A stretch of DNA of 64,000 nucleotides, taken from assembly GCF_003228315.1 (NCBI RefSeq), contig NZ_CP029693.1, positions 186,001 through 250,000 on the forward strand. Direction: 5' to 3'. The stretch is from Pseudomonas putida (lineage in GTDB: Bacteria > Pseudomonadota > Gammaproteobacteria > Pseudomonadales > Pseudomonadaceae). The notes below the pieces were generated by a model. It was not told the DNA's origin and ran no database searches. It saw only the letters and a program-made list of their open reading frames with translations. Position 1 is the stretch's first letter; each line of letters starts with the position of its first letter. Of the stretch, positions 1-9,088 are shown piece by piece. The translations under genes and the position numbers were made by a program.

Positions 1-51
1 TCTGACCGGCGAGCTCTAGCCTTTTTTCACATGTTTCGTTCAGGTGCTGTC

Positions 52-1101
52 ATGTCCAATCCCTTGCTGTCGCTGTTGAACATCGAACTGCCGATCATCC
101 AGGCGCCCATGGTCGGCGTCTCCACGCCCAAGCTCGCTGCGGCGGTGTCCAATGCCGGTGGACTGGGTTCCATCGGTATCGGTGCGAGCAACGTCGAGCA
201 GGCGCGAGCCATGTTGCGCGAGACGGCGGCCCTGACCGACCGACCCTTCAACGTCAACCTGTTCTGCCATGTGCCTGCGGTGCCAGACGCGACGCGTGAA
301 GCGCAGTGGCTGGAGTTTCTCGCGCCGCTGTTTGCCGAATTCGAAGCGCCCGCACCCACGGCGCTGCGTGAGATCTACACCTCGTTCGTCGAAGACTTCG
401 GCATGCTGGAGATGTTGCTGGAAGAAAAGCCGGCGGTGGTGAGTTTCCATTTCGGCCTGCCACCGCAATCGTCCATCGATGCATTGAAGGACGCGGGTAT
501 CGTCCTGCTCGCTTGCGTCACTAGCCTCGCCGAAGCACAGCAGGCCGAGCGTGCTGGTGTGCATGCCCTGGTGGCGCAAGGTTACGAAGCCGGCGGCCAT
601 CGAGGCGTGTTCGACCCACAGCAAGATAGTCAGATGGGTACCTTCGCTCTGGTGCGTGTGCTCAGCGAATCTTGTGAACTGCCGGTGATCGCGGCCGGCG
701 GCATCATGGACGGAGCGGGCGTCAAGGCTGTCATGCAACTGGGTGCCAGCGCGGCGCAACTCGGTACGGCATTCATCCTGTGCCCCGAGTCCTCCGCCAA
801 CGCGGCCTACCGCGAAGCCCTCCAGGGGCCGCGCGCGCACCAGACCCGCGTCACCAGCGCCATTTCCGGGCGCCCTGCACGGGGCATGGTCAACCGCAAC
901 TACATCGACCTTGAAACCAACGCCCCGGCGTTGCCGGACTATCCCATCGCCTACGACGCCAACAAGGCACTCAATGCCGCCGCCGCAACGAAAGCCAACA
1001 CCGGCTTCGCCGTGCAATGGGCCGGGCAGGGCGCACCACTGGCCCGGGCCATGCCGGCAGTGGCCTTGATCAATGTGCTCACAGCCGAAATGAACGCCTG
1101 A
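52..1101 (+). CDS. NAD(P)H-dependent flavin oxidoreductase / nitronate monooxygenase
   Basis: A 349-residue TIM-barrel FMN enzyme of the nitronate monooxygenase (2-nitropropane dioxygenase) family, which oxidises alkyl nitronates with FMN and O2 in the cytoplasm. The N-terminus carries the family signature IIQAPMVG followed by [12 protein letters not shown]. The class I motif GYEAGGHRG (around residue 185) holds the usual catalytic His, and [11 protein letters not shown] is the phosphate-binding turn. An in-frame ATG lies 21 bases upstream at 31; I prefer 52 because homologues start just before the IIQAPM strand. A REPIN and a convergent LysR gene follow. The family is confident; the true substrate is not, since many members are annotated only as flavin oxidoreductases. 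Confidence 0.88.
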   Translation: MSNPLLSLLNIELPIIQAPMVGVSTPKLAAAVSNAGGLGSIGIGASNVEQARAMLRETAALTDRPFNVNLFCHVPAVPDATREAQWLEFLAPLFAEFEAPAPTALREIYTSFVEDFGMLEMLLEEKPAVVSFHFGLPPQSSIDALKDAGIVLLACVTSLAEAQQAERAGVHALVAQGYEAGGHRGVFDPQQDSQMGTFALVRVLSESCELPVIAAGGIMDGAGVKAVMQLGASAAQLGTAFILCPESSANAAYREALQGPRAHQTRVTSAISGRPARGMVNRNYIDLETNAPALPDYPIAYDANKALNAAAATKANTGFAVQWAGQGAPLARAMPAVALINVLTAEMNA

Positions 1102-1110
1102 CACCACCCC

Positions 1111-1214
1111 CTGTAGGAGCGAGCCTGCTCGCGATGGTGGCCAACGATGACGCTGGGCACCTGACACCCCGCGGCATATTCGGGTTCATCACGAGCATGC
1201 TCGCTCCTACAGGA
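1111..1214. repeat. REPIN (paired REP palindromes)
   Basis: Two inverted REP copies (CTGTAGGAGCGAGCCTGC on the left, its complement with a GAGCATGCTC core on the right) enclose about 50 bases. It sits between convergent genes. The spacer reads in the opposite orientation to that of the REPINs at 2.8 and 6.1 kb. Confidence 0.9.
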
Positions 1215-1232
1215 TAGAGATCCGAAGCCACC

Positions 1233-2120
1233 TCAGGTGGCCAACTCTTGCGCCAGAAAATCGGCAAACGCCCGCGCCGCCATCCGCGTTGAGCGACCCA
1301 TGGGAAAGTAGGCATGCACCGGCAGGTCGGCCATTTTCCATTGCGGCAGAAGCTGCACCAGCGAGCCGTTTTCCAGCTCCAGTCGGCACGCCCAGGAGGT
1401 AGTCGACACGATGCCAAGCCCTCCGGCAGCGGCGGCCAGCGCGCCAGCGGTGTCGTTGATAATGAGCTGTGGCTTGAGATCAAGGGATTGGGTGTTACCG
1501 TCCCGCTCCATTTGCCAGGACGACGCATGCGCCCCCACCGGCCCACCGACGATGCGATGCTCCTGCAAATCCTCAGGCAGCAGCGGCGTGCCGTGACACG
1601 CCAGATAATCCGGTGACGCGACGATCACCCGCTGCATCGTGCCGATCAGCCGGGCGGTGCCGGACAGGTCCGGCAGGTGGCCCACGCGGATCCCGACATC
1701 GACCGCCTCCTTGATCATGTCCTGTCTTTTGTCTTCGAGCATCAATTCCAGATGCAGTAAAGGGTGACGCTCGGTAAAGGCCGACAGCCTTGGAATGATC
1801 ACGCGGATACCCATGGTCGACGGCATGCCGATGCGCAGCAAACCCCGCAGCTCGCCGGTTTCGCGCACGCTGTTCTCGGCATCGTCGAGGGCCGCGAGGA
1901 TCGGTTCCATGCGCGCCAGAAACTCAAGGCCCGCCTCGGTCGGCGCCACGGCGCGGGTGGTGCGCGACAGCAGCCGCACGCCCAGGCCCGCCTCCAGCTC
2001 GGCGACCATCCGCGACACCTGGGATTGGGTGAGCCCGCTTTCCCGGGCGGCCGCCGAAAAGCTGCCCAGGTGCGCGACGCGGGTGTACAGCCGCAGGCTG
2101 AGGATGTCTTTGAAGGGCAT
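1233..2120 (-). CDS. LysR family transcriptional regulator
   Basis: A 295-residue LysR-type regulator. The N-terminal winged helix-turn-helix (about residues 1-62) reads LYTRVAHLGSFSAAARESG then QVSRMVAELEAGLGVRLLSR, and is followed by the LysR substrate-binding fold from about residue 90. I chose the ATG at 2120 (MPFKDILSLR) rather than the longer frame to 2240, because LysR proteins start just before the first helix. It points away from the carbonic anhydrase gene at 2287, so the 166-base gap may be a shared divergent control region. The effector and targets cannot be read from the sequence. Subfamily: close to the CrgA/DmlR-like LysR proteins by general look only. Confidence 0.9.
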   Translation of the reverse strand: MPFKDILSLRLYTRVAHLGSFSAAARESGLTQSQVSRMVAELEAGLGVRLLSRTTRAVAPTEAGLEFLARMEPILAALDDAENSVRETGELRGLLRIGMPSTMGIRVIIPRLSAFTERHPLLHLELMLEDKRQDMIKEAVDVGIRVGHLPDLSGTARLIGTMQRVIVASPDYLACHGTPLLPEDLQEHRIVGGPVGAHASSWQMERDGNTQSLDLKPQLIINDTAGALAAAAGGLGIVSTTSWACRLELENGSLVQLLPQWKMADLPVHAYFPMGRSTRMAARAFADFLAQELAT

Positions 2121-2286
2121 GCGGTTTCCTGTGCAGGCTCGCTTTTGCGGCGCGCGCGTCGATTGATGCTGGTTGAAGATAGATGTTAGTCGAAATCGAC
2201 GGCTACCGACCCTCGGGTGGGGAAGGGATAGTAGGCCCATGCGGTAGCCCCGGCGCCGCCTTACCCTTCAACGATCGAGGTAACCC

Positions 2287-2826
2287 ATGGACTTTCTCCA
2301 GACCCTTGCCCAACGCAATTCGGACTTCGCAGACAACGAATTTACCGCCGGCATGAAGATGATGCCGTCGCGCCGGACCACCATCATCGGCTGTGTCGAC
2401 CCCCGGGTAGACCCGATGAATGTGCTCAAGCTTGAACCCGGTGAAGCGGCGGTGATCCGCAATGTCGGTGGCCGGGTCAACCCGGCGCTGCTGGAAACCA
2501 TGGCGCTGTTGCGCAGCCTTGCCAAAGCCCGTGGCTCGGAGATCGGCGAAGGCTGGAACCTGATCCTGCTGCACCACACCGATTGCGGCATTGTGGGCTG
2601 CTCGCACCATGCCCCGGAGTTGCTGGCGAAACACCTGGGCATCGCGCCGCAAGACCTGCCGGCCAAGGCCATCGACGACCCCTACCAGTCGGTCGCCCAG
2701 GATGTGGCGATGCTCAAAGCCAACCCGAACCTGCCCGGCGACCTGGTCGTCACTGGCCTGGTCTACGACGTGGCCACCGGGCGGATCGAAACGGTGGTGC
2801 CGCCGAGCCCTCTGAGATCTGCATAA
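2287..2826 (+). CDS. Beta-class carbonic anhydrase
   Basis: A 179-residue cytoplasmic beta-carbonic anhydrase, interconverting CO2 and bicarbonate. The zinc ligands and catalytic dyad are visible: the CxDxR motif CVDPR at residues 36-40 (Cys36, Asp38, Arg40) and the HxxC motif HTDC at 97-100 (His97, Cys100). The protein is slightly shorter than the usual 200-220 residues, which is typical of the compact beta-CA subfamily. The start is supported by GAGGTAAC just upstream. It stands alone between a divergent LysR gene and a REPIN. Confidence 0.88.
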   Translation: MDFLQTLAQRNSDFADNEFTAGMKMMPSRRTTIIGCVDPRVDPMNVLKLEPGEAAVIRNVGGRVNPALLETMALLRSLAKARGSEIGEGWNLILLHHTDCGIVGCSHHAPELLAKHLGIAPQDLPAKAIDDPYQSVAQDVAMLKANPNLPGDLVVTGLVYDVATGRIETVVPPSPLRSA

Positions 2827-2830
2827 ACCA

Positions 2831-2935
2831 CCTGTAGGAGCGAGCCTGCTCGCGATGAACCTGAGAACGGCGCGGGGTGTCAGGCATCCAGCGTTATCGT
2901 TGACGACCATCGCGAGCAGGCTCGCTCCTACAGGG
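2831..2935. repeat. REPIN
   Basis: Left arm CCTGTAGGAGCGAGCCTGCT and inverted right arm GCAGGCTCGCTCCTACAGG flank a spacer that ends GTTATCGTTGACGACC, the same internal body as in the REPINs at 6.1 and 46.3 kb. It lies between the 3' ends of two convergent genes. Confidence 0.92.
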
Positions 2936-2943
2936 GGGATGGA

Positions 2944-5415
2944 TCAGAAGTCCACGGTCGCCGACAGTTTCAACGTCCGTGGCTCGCCCTGGGTCAGGTA
3001 GTTGTTGGCGGTCGAGGCCGCAGACCAGTACGCCTTGTTCGCCACGTTTTCGACGTTGGCCCGCAGGGTGATGTACTTGTCATCGGCTTTGAAACCGTAG
3101 CGGGCTCCGAGGTCCACGCGGGTCCAGGCCGGAATGCTCAGGCTGTTGGCGGCATTGACGTACTCGCCGCCGGTGCGCAGCAGGCGACCGTTGAGCGCGG
3201 CGCCCTGAATGCCTGGCACGTCCCAGTCGGCACCCAGGTTGTACTGGAAGCGCGGAACCCCGGCGGCACGATTGCCATCGTTGAGACCGTTGGAGGTTTT
3301 CTTCTGTTCGGTGTCCATCCAGGTCGCGCCGGCCAGCACCCGCAGGCCATCCAGCGGTTCACCGAACACGTTCAGCTCCACCCCCTTGTTCACCTGCTCG
3401 CCATCGACGCTGAAGGTCGGCAGGCGGTTGCCGGTGAGGGTCGAGGTCGAGCTGTTCGGCATCTCGATGCGGTACATGCCGAGGGTCGCGCCGAAGCTGT
3501 TCCAGTCGAGCTTGACCCCGGCCTCGGTCTGCTTGCTGCGGTTGGGCGCAAAGACTTCGCCGGGGTTGGTCACGCCAGTGGTCGGCGCGGTCGGGCCCTG
3601 TTGCAGGCCTTCGATGCGGTTGGCGTAGAACGACACGTGTTCCCACGGCTTGATCACCAGGCCGTAGACCGGCGTAGTGATCGACTCTTCATAGTTGGCG
3701 GTGCGCGCACCGCTGGTGGTGTTCCAGCTGTCGACTTCGATGGTCTGGCGACGCACACCGAGGGTCAGCAGCACGCGGTCGTCGATGAAACCCAGGGTGT
3801 CGGACATGGCGGCACTCTTGATCCGGTTCTTGCCGACGATGCGCGGGTCATGGATGTCGCTGCCGAAATAGGTGTTGGTCGGGCGCGGCACTTGCACCGG
3901 GTTGTACAGGTTGCCGTTGACGCGGTTGGCCACCAGGATCGCTTCGAACGCCGAGCGCTGCTCGCCCCAGGTGCCCGACAGGCCGAAGTTCATCTGGTGG
4001 GTGACAGGGCCGGTGTTGAAGTGGCCGTTCAAGCCGGCCATCGCGCTCTTGTTGTCTTCGTCATGGGGCGAATAGAGAAAGCCCACCTTGCCGCTGCCGT
4101 CGTTGGCCACATACAACGAGGAGTATTCGCCGTTTTCCCGGGTGTGCTTGGCGCCGCCACCGGCATAGGCCGTCCAGTTGTCGTCGAGGTCGTACTCGGC
4201 GTTGACCATGCCATAGGTGTCTTCCAGCTCCGACCAGGTCCAGTTCTGGGCGTAGTTGTCCCTGGCCGACGGCGCATGCGGGACCTTGGTTCCGGTGGGG
4301 TAGACCACGGAGCGGCCGTTGTTGATGCGCAGCTTCTGATAGCCAAGGTCAGTGGAGACGCGCAGGCGATCGCCGCGATAGTCCAGCCCCAGGGCCACCA
4401 GTTGTGAGTGTTCGGACTCGTCATCCACGGCGGTGTCGCCACCGTGATTGGCCAGGTTGACCCGGGCGCCGAAGCGGTTGTCTTCGCCGAAGCGCTGGCC
4501 AAGGTCGAGATGCCCGCCGACCTGGGTGTCGCTGGCGTAATCGAGGGTCACGCTGCGGGTCGGGGTGTCCTGCGCGCGCTTGGGCACCAGGTTGACGCTG
4601 CCGCCGATACCGCTGCCGCCCGGCGCCACGCCGTTGATGAAGGCGTTCGGGCCCTTGAACAGTTCGACCCGCTCCAGGGCCTCGGTGGTGATGATCTGCC
4701 GGGGCAGCACGCCGTAAAGACCATTGAAGGAAATATCGTCGGTGGTCAGCGGCAGGCCGCGAATGGTGAACACCTGGGAAAAGTTGCCGAAGCCCGCCGA
4801 CTGGCGCACCGAGGCATCGTTGAGCAGCACATCGCCCACGGTCCGCGCCTGTTGGTCCTCGATGGTCTTGGCGGTATAGCTGACCACGCTGAATGGCACG
4901 TCATTGATGCTGCGATTGCCCAGCACACCCAGGCGCGCGGTCTTGGCCACCTGACCACCCGCATAGGTGTCGGCGTCCTCGGTGATGCCGCTGACCGTGG
5001 TGGCGCCCAGTTCCAGTGCCGCGCCGCTGTCGACCTGCGGGGCCAGGGTGTAGCTGTCGGTGCCGGTGTTGATCAGCGAAAAACCGCTGCCTTGCAGCAG
5101 GCGCGCGAAACCCGACGCTACGCTGTAATTGCCTTGCAGGCCGGCGCTTTGCTGGCCATTGAGCAAGTTGGCATCGAACGACAGCAACACGCCCGATTGC
5201 ACGGCGAACTGCGCCAGTACACCGGCCAGCGAGCCCGGGCCGATGGCGTAGCTGTGGGTGGCTTCGTTCTGGATGGATTCGGCGGCCAGGGCGCTGTGAA
5301 CCGGAGCCATGGCGGTCAGGGCGATGGCCAGGCTCAGCATGTTCAGTGGGAGCTTGTTCAAAGAGAGACGGGTAGGGCGGTTTCTGGAGCGCAACTGCGG
5401 TGAACTGGAAGTCAT
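2944..5415 (-). CDS. TonB-dependent siderophore receptor with STN signalling domain
   Basis: An outer-membrane receptor of 823 residues that imports a ferric siderophore with energy from TonB-ExbBD. In order: a signal peptide ending around HSALAAES; a secretin/TonB short N-terminal (STN) domain of about 80 residues (SYAIGPGSLAGVLAQFAVQS); a plug domain with SVRQSAGFGNFSQVFTIRG and ERVELFKGPNAF; a 22-stranded barrel ending in the aromatic residue of LKLSATVDF. The TTG at 5436 gives a slightly longer frame; the ATG at 5415 is preferred. The STN domain normally contacts a FecR-type anti-sigma factor, but no sigma/anti-sigma pair is in the window. The ligand cannot be told; the FpvA/FhuE/FoxA type is possible. 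Confidence 0.92.
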   Translation of the reverse strand: MTSSSPQLRSRNRPTRLSLNKLPLNMLSLAIALTAMAPVHSALAAESIQNEATHSYAIGPGSLAGVLAQFAVQSGVLLSFDANLLNGQQSAGLQGNYSVASGFARLLQGSGFSLINTGTDSYTLAPQVDSGAALELGATTVSGITEDADTYAGGQVAKTARLGVLGNRSINDVPFSVVSYTAKTIEDQQARTVGDVLLNDASVRQSAGFGNFSQVFTIRGLPLTTDDISFNGLYGVLPRQIITTEALERVELFKGPNAFINGVAPGGSGIGGSVNLVPKRAQDTPTRSVTLDYASDTQVGGHLDLGQRFGEDNRFGARVNLANHGGDTAVDDESEHSQLVALGLDYRGDRLRVSTDLGYQKLRINNGRSVVYPTGTKVPHAPSARDNYAQNWTWSELEDTYGMVNAEYDLDDNWTAYAGGGAKHTRENGEYSSLYVANDGSGKVGFLYSPHDEDNKSAMAGLNGHFNTGPVTHQMNFGLSGTWGEQRSAFEAILVANRVNGNLYNPVQVPRPTNTYFGSDIHDPRIVGKNRIKSAAMSDTLGFIDDRVLLTLGVRRQTIEVDSWNTTSGARTANYEESITTPVYGLVIKPWEHVSFYANRIEGLQQGPTAPTTGVTNPGEVFAPNRSKQTEAGVKLDWNSFGATLGMYRIEMPNSSTSTLTGNRLPTFSVDGEQVNKGVELNVFGEPLDGLRVLAGATWMDTEQKKTSNGLNDGNRAAGVPRFQYNLGADWDVPGIQGAALNGRLLRTGGEYVNAANSLSIPAWTRVDLGARYGFKADDKYITLRANVENVANKAYWSAASTANNYLTQGEPRTLKLSATVDF

Positions 5416-5664
5416 GCGGCATGCCTGCGGATGCAAAGGATAAAGAGAGTTCCTCTACACACCGGACGAGCGCGAAAAAGGTATCAGGCCATTGTGAAAT
5501 AAATTTCTGTCGCTGTATTCCAATGTATCTCGTACACCGACAGCTACTTGCGCATACAAAAAACGGCATTGGGCGACACGCGCGGGATACAGGGCGAGCG
5601 CGTAATGGGCCTGCCTGATCAAGGCACCCCGCGCTATTTACCCCGCGCTCATTGGAGAATTGCG

Positions 5665-6129
5665 ATGTCCCGAAATAACAAGACAAAAATAGCCTGCCTG
5701 CTCGGCGGCACCTTCGTCGCGACAGCGTTGACCGTTTTTGGCGGTGTGTCTCACGCTGATGAAGCCAAGCCAGCTTCCACCGGCCAGGCGCCTGCCAAGA
5801 GTTGGCAAACTGGCCTGAAGCGTACCGACCTGATCAAGCGTGACCTGGATGTCCAGGGGCAGGAAGTGGTCCAGGTGATCGTCGATTTCGATCCGGGCGT
5901 CGTTTCGCCACGACATGCTCATCCGGGTGTCGAGGTGGCGCACGTGCTTTCGGGGACCTTCGAGTACGAGCTTGAGGGCCAGCCGAACGTCGTGCTCAAC
6001 GCCGGCGAGTCCCTGTACATCCCGGCCGGTACGGCCCACGTGGCGAAGAACGTCGGCAAGGGCAAGGCTTCGGAACTGGCGACCTACATCGTCAAGAAGG
6101 ACGCGCCGCTGGTGATCCTCAAGCAATAA
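5665..6129 (+). CDS. Secreted cupin-domain protein
   Basis: A 154-residue protein with a cleavable signal peptide (hydrophobic core after KTKIACLLGG, likely cleavage after VSHA) and a single cupin_2 barrel. The metal-binding pattern is present: HAHPGVE in strand one (two His and a Glu), then GESLYIPAGTAHVAKN with the fourth ligand His. Small periplasmic cupins of this kind are common in Pseudomonas and mostly uncharacterised, so no reaction is assigned. The ATG at 5665 has a GGAG Shine-Dalgarno at 5654-5657, which rules out the longer frame from 5548. It is divergent from the siderophore receptor across 249 bases. Confidence 0.85.
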   Translation: MSRNNKTKIACLLGGTFVATALTVFGGVSHADEAKPASTGQAPAKSWQTGLKRTDLIKRDLDVQGQEVVQVIVDFDPGVVSPRHAHPGVEVAHVLSGTFEYELEGQPNVVLNAGESLYIPAGTAHVAKNVGKGKASELATYIVKKDAPLVILKQ

Positions 6130-6141
6130 ACACAAACGTCC

Positions 6142-6244
6142 CCTGTGGGAGCGAGCCTGCTCGCGATGGACGCAAGGACGCCACGGGGCATCAGGTTTCC
6201 CGTGTCATCGTTGACGACCATCGCGAGCAGGCTCGCTCCTACAG
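6142..6244. repeat. REPIN overlapping the MFS gene 3' end
   Basis: A REP pair with arms CCTGTGGGAGCGAGCCTGC and GCAGGCTCGCTCCTACAG. The right arm lies inside the coding frame of the MFS transporter (stop at 6205), so it supplies that protein's last residues and stop codon. Confidence 0.92.
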
Positions 6245-7623
6245 AGGGTGATGGCGATCAGGCAGGCAAGGCTGATCAACCCCGATGCCACGACGAAGGT
6301 CACGCGCATCCCGGCGCCGGCACCCAGTTCCATCGTCGTAGAAGCCAGGGCAAACACCGCGCCCAGTGCCGAAGCCCCGGTGATCAACCCCAGGTTGCGC
6401 GACAGATTGAGCAGGCCTGACACCACCCCCCGTTGTTCGGGCTGAACATCGGTCATGACCTGCGTGTTGTTCGCCGTCTGGAACGCGGCATAACCCAACG
6501 TCACCACCACCATTGGCACGATGTAGCCGACAACCCCGAGGCTGCGCGGCAACAGCGCCAGCAGCACGCAGCCAAGGCCGATGGTGAGCAACCCGGCCAG
6601 GGTCATGCGCCGGGCGCCGAATCGATCGGCGATGCGTCCGGCCGGTACGCCCGTCAGGGCCGCGACCAAGGGGCCGACGGACAGCACCGCTCCCGCCTCG
6701 AGCGTGCCCAACCCGAGGGCCTGTGTCAGATAGAACGGCCCGACCACCAGCGTGCCCATCATCACCGTGGCCACCAACAGACTCATGAGCAGGCTGGCGC
6801 GCAGTGGCCGGTCCCGGAACATCGCCAGGCGAATCAACGGCGCAGCGACCCGTTGCTCAACCCATACAAACACCCCGGCACCCACGCAAGCCAGAACGAT
6901 CAACGCCAGATTGAGCACGCCGAAATGTCCACGACCAAGGGTCATGGCCAGCGCATAGGCGGCGAGGGTCAACGCGAGCATCAGCGTGCCCGGCCAATCG
7001 AACGTCGTCCCCGGGGTCTGGGCTTTCATCCGGTCGGCCGGCAAATGACGCTTGGCCAGCAGCCAGGTCAGCAGCCCCAGGGGCACGGTGATCAGGAAAA
7101 TCCCGCGCCAGCCGAATTCACCAATCAACAAGCCACCCAGCGCCGGCCCCATTGCCGTACCGATGGCCGACATGCTGCCGAGCAACCCCATGGCGCTGCC
7201 GGACTTGTCCTTGGCCACCGTCTCGCTGACAAACGCCAGGGTCAACGCCATCATGATCGCCGCGCCCAGGCCCTGAAGCGCCCGCGCGCCGATCAACAGT
7301 TCCAGGCTCGGTGCGATGCCGCACAGGGCCGACGCCACGCTGAACAGGCCTATCCCGGACAACAGCAGGCGGCGTCGACCGATGAGATCGCCCAGGCGAC
7401 CGACGCTGACAATCAGCGTGGTAATGGCCAGCAAGTAGGCGAGAACGACCCATTGCACTTGCTGAAAGGAAGCCTCGAATACCTCGGCCAATGTCGGCAG
7501 GCCGACGTTGGCAATGCTGGTGCCCAGTGATGACAGCAGCATCGACAGCGACAGGCTGGCCAGTGCCCACCTGATTGACGGGGTTCGTTGGCTATCTGCC
7601 GTGGCGGCTGTAGTGGAATTCAT
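6205..7623 (-). CDS. MFS drug exporter, DHA2 (EmrB/QacA) type
   Basis: A 472-residue major facilitator with about 14 hydrophobic segments, probably a proton-coupled efflux pump in the inner membrane. Motif A between TM2 and TM3 is GRLGDLIGRRRL, motif C in TM5 resembles GSMSAIGTAMGPALGG, and QVQWVVLAYLL in TM2 is typical of the DHA2 group. The last residues (CRSEPARDG and beyond) are encoded by a REP element, so the native C-terminus has probably been replaced or extended by REPIN insertion. It is divergent from the LysR gene at 7760, the common arrangement for a regulator and its exporter. The substrate is unknown. Confidence 0.9.
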   Translation of the reverse strand: MNSTTAATADSQRTPSIRWALASLSLSMLLSSLGTSIANVGLPTLAEVFEASFQQVQWVVLAYLLAITTLIVSVGRLGDLIGRRRLLLSGIGLFSVASALCGIAPSLELLIGARALQGLGAAIMMALTLAFVSETVAKDKSGSAMGLLGSMSAIGTAMGPALGGLLIGEFGWRGIFLITVPLGLLTWLLAKRHLPADRMKAQTPGTTFDWPGTLMLALTLAAYALAMTLGRGHFGVLNLALIVLACVGAGVFVWVEQRVAAPLIRLAMFRDRPLRASLLMSLLVATVMMGTLVVGPFYLTQALGLGTLEAGAVLSVGPLVAALTGVPAGRIADRFGARRMTLAGLLTIGLGCVLLALLPRSLGVVGYIVPMVVVTLGYAAFQTANNTQVMTDVQPEQRGVVSGLLNLSRNLGLITGASALGAVFALASTTMELGAGAGMRVTFVVASGLISLACLIAITLCRSEPARDGRQR

Positions 7624-7759
7624 GGTGCACCCCCTTTGTGACCGCTCCCGATTGGAGCTACCACCAATCTACGTTCGCGCCTAACATGGCGGAAGACGCA
7701 TGGGTTGCAGTTAATACATGCATTGAACGCCACTTCACTTGAGCCAGAAGGCGCCACTC

Positions 7760-8650
7760 ATGTCCTCGCCCGATTTCAACCTGCTGATCACCCTCGACGT
7801 CCTGCTGACCGAAGGCAGTGTCGCCGCAGCGGCCAAGCGCCTGCGCCTGAGCCCGTCCGCCATGAGCCGGGCATTGGCGCGCCTGCGCGAAACCACCGGT
7901 GATCCGCTGCTGGTCAGGGCAGGGCGCGGGCTGGTGCCGACGCCCCGGGCGCTGGAGCTGCGTGAACGGGTCAATCAGTTGGTGCAGGACACCGAAGCCG
8001 TGCTGCGCCCGGCCGAACAACCGGACCTTCAGCAATTGGTGCGCACCTTCACCCTGCGCACCAGTGAGGGTTTTGTCGAAAACTTCGGTGCCGCGCTGAT
8101 CGCCCGCCTTGCCGAGCAGGCACCGGGCGTGCGCCTGCGCTTCATGCACAAGCCCGACAAGGACAGTTCAGGGCTGCGCGACGGTACGGTTGATCTGGAA
8201 ACCGGTGTCGTCGGCAAGGCCGCCAGCCCGGAACTGCGCACCCAGGGATTGTTCCGTGATCGTTTCATCGGCGTGGTGCGGCTCGGCCATCCGCTGGGCG
8301 AGGGCCAGATCACCCCGCAGCGCTATGCGGCCGGCCGTCACATCAGTGTTTCGCGACGGGGGCTGGACAAGGGACTGATTGACGATTGCCTGGCGCCGCT
8401 CGGCTTGCAGCGGCACATTGCAACCATCGTCCCCGGCTTCTCCACTGCACTGGCACTGGCCCGAACCAGCGAGCTGATCGCCAGCGTACCGGAGCGCCAC
8501 ACGGCCAATCTGCGGGCGGGCCTGCACAGCTTCGAGCTGCCGCTGACGTTGCCGGACTTTACCGTGGCCATGCTCTGGCACCCGCGTCTGGACGCCGACC
8601 CGGTGCATCGCTGGTTGCGGGGTTGTTTGCGGGAGGTGTGCGGGCAATAA
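7760..8650 (+). CDS. LysR family transcriptional regulator, divergent to the MFS exporter
   Basis: A 296-residue LysR regulator. The helix-turn-helix is near the N-terminus (LLTEGSVAAAAKRLRLSPS, AMSRALARLRETTGDPLLVR), with the conserved hinge and effector domain behind it. The ATG at 7760 starts directly before the family's first helix; the in-frame TTG at 7739 is less likely. The 136-base gap to the MFS gene (start 7623) should hold both promoters and a LysR box, though I could not pick one convincing T-N11-A site. The regulator probably controls the exporter. Confidence 0.9.
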   Translation: MSSPDFNLLITLDVLLTEGSVAAAAKRLRLSPSAMSRALARLRETTGDPLLVRAGRGLVPTPRALELRERVNQLVQDTEAVLRPAEQPDLQQLVRTFTLRTSEGFVENFGAALIARLAEQAPGVRLRFMHKPDKDSSGLRDGTVDLETGVVGKAASPELRTQGLFRDRFIGVVRLGHPLGEGQITPQRYAAGRHISVSRRGLDKGLIDDCLAPLGLQRHIATIVPGFSTALALARTSELIASVPERHTANLRAGLHSFELPLTLPDFTVAMLWHPRLDADPVHRWLRGCLREVCGQ

Positions 8651-8653
8651 CGC

Positions 8654-8691
8654 AAAAAAAAGCTCCCCGCCACCTTTCAGTGTTGGGGAGC
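8654..8691 (-). terminator. Rho-independent terminator for the 8736-9088 genes
   Basis: On the minus strand a 7-bp stem GCTCCCC / GGGGAGC (8662-8668 and 8685-8691) is followed by a run of eight T. It lies 45 bases past the stop of the 87-residue gene. Confidence 0.85.
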
Positions 8692-8735
8692 AAGCACACG
8701 GAGTTCAGTTCAAGTCGACGACGGAGGGCGTCGGC

Positions 8736-8999
8736 TCAGAAATATTGATGATTGCGACGGGCGGTCGCCGCCAGTTCAACTTCGAGCAAATGCTCGGCCA
8801 GCACGTCATTCAGGAAGCGGAACTGATCGTTCAGGCCCACCACTTCGTTGCTGAAGTGATGATCGGCAGCGGGAATCAGCAAGTCTTCGAATTTTTCGTC
8901 GAACACGAGGGTCAACTCCTTACGGGACTCGTAGGTCTGCTCGTAGTAGTTGTTGCCGAATACCGCAAAGCTCACGGCCAGGGTGACTTCGGTGATCAT
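8736..8999 (-). CDS. Hypothetical protein, 87 residues
   Basis: Not recognised. The first 14 residues are hydrophobic (EVTLAVSFAVFG), then an acidic, soluble-looking stretch with FDEKFEDLLIP and LAEHLLEVELAA, ending TARRNHQYF. The frame is likely real: codons are GC3-rich like the neighbours, its ATG overlaps the stop of an upstream 30-codon ORF in an ATGA junction, and an intrinsic terminator follows. The N-terminal segment is too short for a normal transmembrane helix, so it may be a weak signal or amphipathic anchor. Function unknown; translational coupling suggests it acts with the small membrane peptide encoded upstream. Confidence 0.6.
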   Translation of the reverse strand: MITEVTLAVSFAVFGNNYYEQTYESRKELTLVFDEKFEDLLIPAADHHFSNEVVGLNDQFRFLNDVLAEHLLEVELAATARRNHQYF

Positions 9000-9088
9000 G
9001 ACGTGCGCTCCTCGGTAAGGACGAACCAGGCAAATACGCTCAACGTGAAGGCCGTCAGGGCCAGACAGGTCAGGAGATGGATCACCAT
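8996..9088 (-). CDS. Small membrane peptide, 30 residues
   Basis: A 30-codon ORF that is almost entirely one transmembrane helix (start MVIHLLTCLALTAF, then a basic/acidic tail ending TEERTS). A strong Shine-Dalgarno GGAGGG lies 7 bases upstream of the ATG at 9088, and the stop overlaps the start of the 87-residue gene (ATGA). Size and layout recall single-helix accessory subunits such as KdpF or CydX, but I see no specific match and the partner gene is not a transporter. Inference: a translated two-gene unit of unknown role. Confidence 0.6.
   Translation of the reverse strand: MVIHLLTCLALTAFTLSVFAWFVLTEERTS

Noticed and set aside
4408..5403. 331-codon plus-strand frame
   Set aside because: Antisense of the TonB receptor; no motifs.
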